From: Xanthomonas cassavae CFBP 4642
GTDB lineage: Bacteria; Pseudomonadota; Gammaproteobacteria; Xanthomonadales; Xanthomonadaceae
Direction: 5' to 3'
DNA: 8,665 nt
NCBI RefSeq assembly: GCF_000454545.1
Contig: NZ_CM002139.1
Coordinates: forward strand, 4,555,569 to 4,564,233
Below the pieces are notes generated by a model, which was not told the DNA's origin, ran no database searches, and worked only from the letters and a program-made list of their open reading frames with translations. Of this stretch, positions 1-8,665 are shown in pieces. The position numbers were made by a program, and so were the translations under genes. Within the stretch, counting starts at the first letter, position 1. Each line of letters opens with the position of its first letter.

Positions 1-1090
1 GCCCGCTGCGACGCGGGTACGTGCGCCCCTCAAGGCATGCGACCGCCTGCTGTGCAATCGCAGGTTGCAGGTCGAGCGATCAGCCATCGAGCAGGACATG
101 GCGCATTGGCTGTTGCGCGGCGAGCAGCCGGTGATCGTCATCGACTGGAGCGATTTGAAGCCGGACAAGTCGTGGTGCCTGCTGCGCGCAGCTGTGCCGA
201 TCGGTGGACGCACGCTCACCTTGCTGGACATGGTGGTTGCTGGGAAACAGCAGGGCTCGCCCGGCGCAGAGAAGCGTTTTCTGCAGCAACTGCGCGCACT
301 GATTCCAGACGATGTGCGCCCGACCCTGGTCACCGACGCCGGATTCCGCACACCATGGTTTCGCGCGGTGTCGGCGATGGGCTGGGATTGGGTCGGGCGC
401 TTACGCGGGCGCACGCAGGTCAAGCCGCACGACGTGCCCGATGATGCAGCGCAATGGATCGATAGCCGTCGCCTGCATGCGCTGGCGTCTAACCGTGCAT
501 ACGAATTGCCACCGATGCAGGCCAATCGCAGTGATCCACTCGATTGCCGTCTGGTGCTCTATGCCAAGACACCGCAGGGACGTCAGCAACGCAACCGACG
601 CTCACCTGCCAAGGTCTCGCGAGCATCATCCAGTTTGAAAGCAGCAGCGCGTGAGCGCGAGCCATGGCTGATCGTTGCCTCCCCACAGCTGCAAGCGCCA
701 AGCGCGAAGCAATTGGTCAACCTGTACGCATGAAGGATGCAGATCGAGCTGGCATTTCGGGATCTGAAATCGCATCGCTACGGTCAGGCGATGGAGGACA
801 GCCTGACCCGTCGCGGTGAGCGGTTGCAGATCCTGTTGTTGCTCAGCACGCTGGCCACCTTCGCCAGTTGGCTGGCAGGACTGGGCTGCGAAGCCACCGG
901 TATCGCCCAGTGGCTGTCGCCACGCAGCAGCACTCGCAAGCTTTACTCGACACTGCGCGTCGGCCGTGAGGCGCTGATCAGGCGCTGGCCCATGGAACCG
1001 GTCTCACGCTGGCTAGATCGCTTGCGCACACTGTCCGACGCAGTGCGCGAGCAGATGACATTGGTACTGTAAAACGTGGGGATACCTAAG
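1..1090 (+). mobile_element. IS4-family insertion sequence, 3' part (left end outside window)
   Basis: The element is defined by the IS4-type transposase that fills positions 1-1072. It must begin left of the window, because the coding frame is open from the first bases. The right end is not proven: the left inverted repeat is not visible, so no repeat match or target duplication can be made. I place the end near 1090 because the segment after the transposase stop, reading GGGGATACCTAAG at 1078-1090, looks like an IS tip, and because a minus-strand gene start at 1116 loses its coding continuity at about that point. The element is probably immobile on its own because its transposase is interrupted by a stop codon. 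Confidence 0.7.
2..1072 (+). pseudogene. IS4-family DDE transposase, 5' truncated by window edge, in-frame stop
   Basis: This would encode the cut-and-paste transposase of an IS4-family element. The frame is open from position 2 to the TGA at 731-733 and continues in the same frame from 734 to the stop at 1070-1072. The first catalytic Asp is in the IDWSDL motif (codon 143-145) and the second in VTDAGF (codon 335-337). The IS4 signature Y-x2-R-x3-E-x6-K fits exactly: Tyr 725-727, Arg 734-736, Glu 746-748, Lys 767-769. The TGA occupies one of the two variable positions between Tyr and Arg, so a product ending there lacks the catalytic Glu. A single base change from CGA (Arg) or TGG (Trp) would explain it. 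The downstream part keeps the typical FRDLKSHRYG sequence, which suggests recent inactivation. The true start lies outside the window; the first internal start-like codon, a TTG at 65, is not credible. Confidence 0.85.
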
Positions 1091-1116
1091 AACCCGACCC
1101 ATTGCTTCCATTGCAT
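1091..1116 (-). pseudogene. Start of a minus-strand gene cut by the IS4 end
   Basis: On the minus strand an AAGGAG ribosome binding site (1129-1124) lies exactly 7 bases before an ATG (1116-1114). The codons that follow read MQWKQWVGF, and then the sequence enters the presumed tip of the IS4 element. The near-ideal binding site and start, placed about 190 bases downstream of the aceK stop on the same strand, suggest a real gene whose body was separated from its start by the insertion. The short N-terminus gives no family assignment. The rest of the gene would lie left of the IS, outside the window. The alternative is a chance start-like sequence. Confidence 0.35.
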
Positions 1117-1306
1117 TGCCGCACTCCTTCGACATGAGTGACTGTTGTACCAGTGCGTGGGCGAAAACGAAATGTTCGGCACTGACCAGCGCTGCGCTGT
1201 TGCGAGCGGCGGGCAGTCCGTAGCGCTCGCATCACGGCGCACGAACGCGCCTACCGATCCCGCGAGTGCCCCGCCATGCGGCTTCGTAGCCGTGCACCCA
1301 TCACCG
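1117..1306. other. Intergenic region downstream of aceK
   Basis: No convincing gene is seen in this stretch of about 190 bases; open frames crossing it have no recognisable content. Two small dyads are present: CGGCT/AGCCG with a 4-base loop (1279-1292), starting 15 bases past the aceK stop, and GCGAGCG/CGCTCGC with a 15-base loop (1202-1230). Either could end aceK transcription or shield the mRNA 3' end, but neither is followed by a T-run on the minus strand, so I do not call a terminator. Confidence 0.4.
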
Positions 1307-3049
1307 CTACGCCAGCCGCCGCGATTCTGCATACGGCGGCGTGTCCGGGTAATCGTCTTCGCGCAGGCGCGCCTGTAGATCTCGCCACCATTGTGGGTCG
1401 AATAGCTCCGGGTGAATGTGCTTGACCGCTTCCAGCTGCGAGGCGGGCAGGCCCATGAACAAGGCAAACCGTTCGGGAAACACATCGCGCGGGCCGACAT
1501 GGAACCATGGTTCGGCCGCCATCTGCTCTTCGTAGGTGGTGGGTGTGGGCCAGTCGCGGAAGCTGCATTCGGTGATCAGGCACAGTTCGTCGTAGTCGTA
1601 GAACACCGCACGCTGGTGGCGGGTGATGCCGAAGTTCTTCAGCAGCATGTCGCCGGGAAAGATGTTGTTGCGCGCCATGTCCTTGATGGCCTGGCCATAG
1701 TCCAGCGCCGCCGCATGCGCGGCCTCGGGCAATTGCTCGCGCAGGTACAGGTTGAGCGGGCGCAGGCGCCGTTGCACGTAGCACAGCGCGATCAGCACAT
1801 CGTCGCCGTCTTCGCCCAGGCTCGTTGCGCAGCTGGTCTGCAGTTCCTGCAGCAGCGCCGGCGAGAAGCGCGATTTGGGAAAGCGCAGGTAGCGATACGG
1901 CTGCGCGTCGAGCAGGCGGCCGATGCGGTCGAGCTGGAAGACCAACTCGTATTTGCCCTCCACCTGCGCACGGCTCATGGTCTTGGGATAGGCGAAGCGG
2001 TCGCGGATGAGCTTGAACACCAGCGGATAACTGGGCAGCGTGAATACCACCATGACCATGCCGGGCGTGCCATCGGCATGCACCAGCTGCTCGGACGGCT
2101 GCGCCTGGAAATGGCTGAAAAACGTCCGATAGCGTTCGGTCTTGCCCTGCTTGGCGCGGCCCAGCATGGTGTACAACTCGTCCACCGGCTTGTGGGTCAA
2201 CAGGCTGCGCAGGAACACCACCGCATCGCCGACCGTCGACAGGTCGGCTTGAAAATAACTGCGCGAGTTACTGAACAGTTGGGCGACATCACTGCGCTTG
2301 GTCAGCACCGCTTCGGCACGCAGACCGGCATCGTCATTGACCAGGGCGATGACGCATGGCGAGAAGCGATGCTCACCGAACACACGGCCGACCAGATAGG
2401 CGCGACGTTCGCGATAGAACACGGTTTCCAGCAATTCCACGCTGCGCACCGGGTGTTCGCCCCAGTGGGCAAGATCGTCGAGCAGGCGGACTGCGATCGC
2501 CGCTGCGCACCGCGTGCGATGCGCGTAGGGCACCGCGAAGGCGTAATCGCCCAGCACCCGCACCAGCATGTCGGTCAGCCGACCCGGCGACACCGCATAG
2601 GTGTGCCGGGCAACCGGCACGGTGATGGCATCGGTCGGCTCGATATCCAGCGCGATAAATTCGATGCCGGCATCGACCCCGTGGGTGCCGAAGTAACGCC
2701 GGGTCAGGGTGTTGTAGAAGGTCTTGTACAACTCCTGATCGATCAGCCCTTCCAGGAGCGTGGCATAGCAATTGCGCGCCCGCATCCACAGCGCGCGGTC
2801 GTGCGCCTGGCCCAGCAACACCGCGCGCGCGCAGGCGCAGCATGCATTCGGCGATGTAGTGGTCGTAGAGTGCGATGCGCGCCACGGCGTCGTCGCGAGC
2901 GCCGCTCCAGTCGCGTGCCTCGAAGCGTTGCATGGCGCGGGCGGTGATCTCGGAGAACCGCGCGTGGTAATCCTCGAAGGCATCGTAGACGGCATGGGCG
3001 ATCGCCAATGCGCGGCGCTCGGATTGCGGAGGAAGGGTCGCAGGTTCAT
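1307..3049 (-). CDS. aceK: AceK, isocitrate dehydrogenase kinase/phosphatase, N-terminal part frameshifted
   Basis: AceK phosphorylates and dephosphorylates isocitrate dehydrogenase in the cytoplasm, dividing isocitrate between the TCA cycle and the glyoxylate shunt. The open frame from ATG 3049 has 580 codons, close to the family length. The C-terminal kinase domain is intact: ADGTPGM nucleotide loop, FKLIRDRF with Lys346, LLDAQ with Asp381, and [13 protein letters not shown] plus FYDYDE (Asp467, Asp485, Asp487). These match the ATP-site and catalytic residues of E. coli AceK (for example Lys336 and Asp371). Residues about 15-73 are low-complexity and unlike AceK. The expected sequence, including [13 protein letters not shown] and [12 protein letters not shown], is in another frame between about 3008 and 2833 and would stop at 2373. 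The ATG overlaps the lysR stop as ATGA and has GAGG 11 bases upstream; a TTG at 3008 is the only start in the conserved frame. The gene may be inactive, or the read may contain indel errors. Confidence 0.85.
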   Translation of the reverse strand: MNLRPFLRNPSAAHWRSPMPSTMPSRITTRGSPRSPPAPCNASRHATGAALATTPWRASHSTTTTSPNACCACARAVLLGQAHDRALWMRARNCYATLLEGLIDQELYKTFYNTLTRRYFGTHGVDAGIEFIALDIEPTDAITVPVARHTYAVSPGRLTDMLVRVLGDYAFAVPYAHRTRCAAAIAVRLLDDLAHWGEHPVRSVELLETVFYRERRAYLVGRVFGEHRFSPCVIALVNDDAGLRAEAVLTKRSDVAQLFSNSRSYFQADLSTVGDAVVFLRSLLTHKPVDELYTMLGRAKQGKTERYRTFFSHFQAQPSEQLVHADGTPGMVMVVFTLPSYPLVFKLIRDRFAYPKTMSRAQVEGKYELVFQLDRIGRLLDAQPYRYLRFPKSRFSPALLQELQTSCATSLGEDGDDVLIALCYVQRRLRPLNLYLREQLPEAAHAAALDYGQAIKDMARNNIFPGDMLLKNFGITRHQRAVFYDYDELCLITECSFRDWPTPTTYEEQMAAEPWFHVGPRDVFPERFALFMGLPASQLEAVKHIHPELFDPQWWRDLQARLREDDYPDTPPYAESRRLA

Positions 3050-4026
3050 GCCGGCAGTGTCCTCGGAGGCTTGCGGCGGCGCGTGGCAGGCGGCGCCGTG
3101 GTCGGTGCAGCAGGTGGCGCGGTCGGCGCGTTGGCAGTCTGCTGCGCGTGCGTGATATGTTCGCGCGCCTGCAGCTGCAACCATGCGCGGAATGCGAGAA
3201 AACCGGCATGCGCGGCCGAGCGTGGCGGATACACGAGATAGTGCGACCAGCCGGTCTTGAGCCGTTGCGTGGACAGCGCCACCAATTGGCCGGACGCCAG
3301 CAACAGGCGTGCGCGCGTTACCCGTCCCAAGGCGACGCCGACACCTTCCAAGGCGGCACGGTGATGCGCCTCCGATTCGTCGAGCACGGCGACATAGCGG
3401 CGCGGCGCGGCGCCGCCGAACGCCGCAAACCAGCGCCGCCAGGCGTCGTCCGGATCGCCCAGCAGCGGCCAGTCCTGCAACGGCGGTGCGTCCACGCCGC
3501 CCATGCGCGCGATCAGGGCCGGGCTCGCCATCGGAACCAGCCAGTCGTCGAACAGCGGCTCGGCAACGACACCGGGCCAGTGCCCGGCGCCGATGCGCAT
3601 GGCGCCGTCCACCTGCTGCTGGCGCTCGAAGTCCACCAGCCGTTCGCTGGAAAGCAGATTGATCTCGATGGTGGGATGGTCGGCCAGAAAGCCGCCCAGG
3701 CGCGGCACCAGCCAGGTCGATGCCATCGACGGGGTCACGCTCAACGTGAGCGTGTCGTCGCGGCGCGGACCGAATGGTTGAAACGCCTCGGCGATCGCAT
3801 CCAGATGCGGGGCGATACGATCGAGCAGTTGCTGGCCCTGCGGCGTGGCGGTGACGCCACGCGCATGCCGCTGCAGCAGCGGATAGCCCAACCGTTGCTC
3901 GAGTGCGCGCATCTGGTGGCTGAGCGCACTGACGGTGAGATGCATCGTGGCGGCGGCACGCGACAGGTTGCCCAGGCGTACGGCGCTGACGAAGCCTTGC
4001 AATGCGTGGAGCGGCGGACGCGACAT
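3046..4026 (-). CDS. LysR-family transcriptional regulator (GcvA-like)
   Basis: This is a 326-residue DNA-binding regulator of the LysR type. The N-terminal winged helix-turn-helix spans about residues 6-65, with the family pattern around [20 protein letters not shown] followed by LGYPLLQR and TPQGQQLL. The effector-binding domain runs from about residue 92 to 290, including the late HYLVYPP motif seen in GcvA-like members. The last 35 or so residues are an Ala/Pro/Thr-rich basic tail beyond the usual domain end. The ATG at 4026 is supported by AAGGG seven bases upstream. Its stop codon overlaps the aceK start as ATGA, so the two are probably cotranscribed and translationally coupled. The role as regulator of aceK or of glyoxylate metabolism is inferred from position only. 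LysR proteins commonly regulate their own gene and a divergent neighbour; the divergent neighbour here is a small hypothetical gene at 4131. Confidence 0.88.
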   Translation of the reverse strand: MSRPPLHALQGFVSAVRLGNLSRAAATMHLTVSALSHQMRALEQRLGYPLLQRHARGVTATPQGQQLLDRIAPHLDAIAEAFQPFGPRRDDTLTLSVTPSMASTWLVPRLGGFLADHPTIEINLLSSERLVDFERQQQVDGAMRIGAGHWPGVVAEPLFDDWLVPMASPALIARMGGVDAPPLQDWPLLGDPDDAWRRWFAAFGGAAPRRYVAVLDESEAHHRAALEGVGVALGRVTRARLLLASGQLVALSTQRLKTGWSHYLVYPPRSAAHAGFLAFRAWLQLQAREHITHAQQTANAPTAPPAAPTTAPPATRRRKPPRTLPA

Positions 4027-4036
4027 AGCTGAACCC

Positions 4037-4051
4037 TTGAATGGAATTCAA
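4037..4051. repeat. Dyad TTGAAT-N3-ATTCAA in the lysR leader
   Basis: A perfect 6-base inverted repeat with a 3-base spacer, directly upstream of the lysR ribosome binding site (AAGGG, 4037-4033) and touching it by one base. It could be an operator or could fold in the lysR mRNA and limit ribosome access. No protein assignment is possible from sequence alone. Confidence 0.4.
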
Positions 4052-4060
4052 TACGACCTT

Positions 4061-4079
4061 GCAAAAGCATCGCTTTTGC
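4061..4079. promoter_or_regulatory. Candidate LysR-type operator, GCAAAAGC-N3-GCTTTTGC
   Basis: A perfect 8-base inverted repeat with a 3-base centre lies between the divergent lysR (ATG at 4026) and the small gene at 4131, 35-53 bases upstream of the lysR start. LysR-family proteins usually bind interrupted dyads in exactly such divergent gaps. This is the longest dyad in the gap and the best candidate for autoregulation. The outer bases do not form a textbook T-N11-A site with flanking ATAC/GTAT, so the assignment is inferred from location and symmetry. Confidence 0.4.
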
Positions 4080-4106
4080 CGCCCCTAGCCTGCACCTACT
4101 GTGGAT

Positions 4107-4120
4107 TCCACTCAAGTGGA
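4107..4120. repeat. Dyad TCCACT-N2-AGTGGA over the ribosome binding site of the small gene
   Basis: A perfect 6-base inverted repeat with a 2-base spacer. Its right arm overlaps the GGAGG ribosome binding site (4118-4122) of the gene starting at 4131. In mRNA the two-base loop would be strained, so it may act as a DNA site rather than a hairpin. Confidence 0.35.
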
Positions 4121-4130
4121 GGCAGGATCG

Positions 4131-4370
4131 ATGCGCATCTTTACCGACTTGCTGTTCCACCACGGGCACATTGCCGACGTGGACCTCGCGCAGCGGCTGA
4201 CCGAGCCAGACGCTGTGGCGGACCCGGCAGCGCCGCAGGCCCCGGAAGCCCCTCCCGCGCCCGACGCGGAACATATCGACGCGGCGCAACGCGCCCGGTG
4301 CGAGCAACGCATGGCGCGCCGCAAGCGCCGCCTGCTGCGCGCCATCACGGCGCTGTCGCCTTTCCGCTGA
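4131..4370 (+). CDS. Hypothetical 79-residue protein
   Basis: I do not recognise a characterised family. The start at 4131 is supported by GGAGG at 4118-4122 with an 8-base spacer; an in-frame GTG at 4101 has no comparable site. The protein has three parts: a conserved-looking N-terminus (MRIFTDLLFHHGHIADVDLA, residues 1-20), a Pro/Ala/Glu-rich linker (about residues 30-48), and a strongly basic C-terminus with RRKRR around residues 63-67. There is no signal peptide or membrane segment. The basic end could bind nucleic acid, but this is only inferred from composition. It is transcribed divergently from lysR and ends 6 bases before a strong hairpin terminator shared with the convergent icd gene. 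The good start signal and placement make it likely to be a true gene. Confidence 0.7.
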   Translation: MRIFTDLLFHHGHIADVDLAQRLTEPDAVADPAAPQAPEAPPAPDAEHIDAAQRARCEQRMARRKRRLLRAITALSPFR

Positions 4371-4375
4371 AACGA

Positions 4376-4406
4376 CAAGGCCCGCCTCTGGCAGAGGCGG
4401 GCCTTG
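4376..4406. terminator. Bidirectional hairpin terminator between the small gene and icd
   Basis: CAAGGCCCGCCTC (4376-4388) pairs perfectly with GAGGCGGGCCTTG (4394-4406) around a TGGCA loop: 13 GC-rich base pairs. It lies 6 bases after the stop of the small + strand gene and 37 bases past the icd stop, between convergent genes, so it can serve both. A true T-run is missing; on the minus strand TTGTCGTTT follows, which is the better of the two tails. Confidence 0.8.
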
Positions 4407-4442
4407 ATCGGCATGTCGACGCACCAGCCGGGGAGCCGCGAC

Positions 4443-8576
<4,134 letters not shown>

Positions 8577-8665
8577 GGAAACTCTGAACAACTCCCCCTG
8601 ATCCTGCGACAATCGCACAGAGGCACCAGGACGATGACGATGCAACTGACCTTCGGCGACGCGGA
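8577..8665 (+). mobile_element. IS5-family element, left end (continues beyond window)
   Basis: The sequence starting GGAAACTCTGAACAAC at 8577 looks like an IS tip and is followed after 57 bases by the start of a transposase-like frame. The arrangement of end, short leader and transposase ATG is typical of IS5-family elements common in Xanthomonas, possibly IS1478-like. The right end is not in the window, so the inverted repeat cannot be confirmed. Confidence 0.6.
8634..8665 (+). CDS. IS5-family transposase, N-terminal fragment (window edge)
   Basis: Only the first residues are visible: MTMQLTFGDA. The MQLTFGDAE beginning is characteristic of a group of Xanthomonas IS5-family transposases that I recall. 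Two in-frame ATGs (8634 and 8640) are possible starts. GAGG at 8620-8623 is 10 bases before the first, and AGG at 8628-8630 is 9 bases before the second. The catalytic DDE residues lie beyond the window, so integrity cannot be judged. Confidence 0.6.
   Translation, partial: MTMQLTFGDA

Noticed and set aside
1202..1230. Hairpin GCGAGCG/CGCTCGC as an aceK terminator
   Set aside because: It has a 15-base loop, no T-run, and is about 75 bases from the stop; the evidence is too weak for a terminator call.
1412..2947. A 511-codon + strand open frame opposite aceK
   Set aside because: It is a complement of the conserved AceK coding sequence and has no recognisable domain.
3050..4051. Upstream extension of aceK to a 914-codon frame
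   Set aside because: This part lies in another frame over the lysR gene, which has clear domain content, and has no AceK similarity.

Overview
The window looks like a chromosomal segment of a Xanthomonas species. Supporting signs are high GC content with strong G/C third positions, a single-chain isocitrate dehydrogenase encoded close to aceK, and insertion-sequence remnants of types common in that genus. The assignment rests on protein family resemblance recalled from memory, not on a search.

Layout, left to right. Positions 1-1072 hold the 3' part of an IS4-family transposase (+ strand), broken by an in-frame TGA that sits inside the YREK catalytic signature. The IS end lies near 1090 and appears to cut a minus-strand gene a few codons after its well-formed ribosome binding site and ATG (1116). 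Next comes a minus-strand pair: a LysR-type regulator (4026-3046) and aceK, the isocitrate dehydrogenase kinase/phosphatase (3049-1307), joined by an ATGA overlap. The aceK open frame is full length at 580 codons. However, roughly residues 15-73 of that frame are not AceK-like; the conserved AceK N-terminus is encoded in another frame, and the shift point is an alternating CG run at 2822-2832. A 104-bp gap containing three perfect dyads separates lysR from a divergent 79-residue hypothetical protein (4131-4370, +). A strong hairpin terminator (4376-4406) lies between that gene and the convergent icd.

The largest gene is icd (6674-4443, -), an apparently intact monomeric NADP-dependent isocitrate dehydrogenase of 743 residues. 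Its 5' side holds a sigma70-like promoter and an elaborate nested inverted repeat (6704-6803). Divergent from it is a SWIM zinc-finger protein (6876-8576, +). The stop codon of that gene lies in a CTAG that fits an IS5-type target site, and an IS5-family element begins at 8577 and runs off the right edge.

How the genes fit together: isocitrate dehydrogenase and AceK control the TCA cycle/glyoxylate shunt branch point. The LysR protein is translationally coupled to aceK and probably controls it. The most interesting points are the scrambled AceK N-terminus and the presence of AceK beside a monomeric rather than a homodimeric isocitrate dehydrogenase. No CRISPR array, rRNA, tRNA or recognisable defence system was seen.
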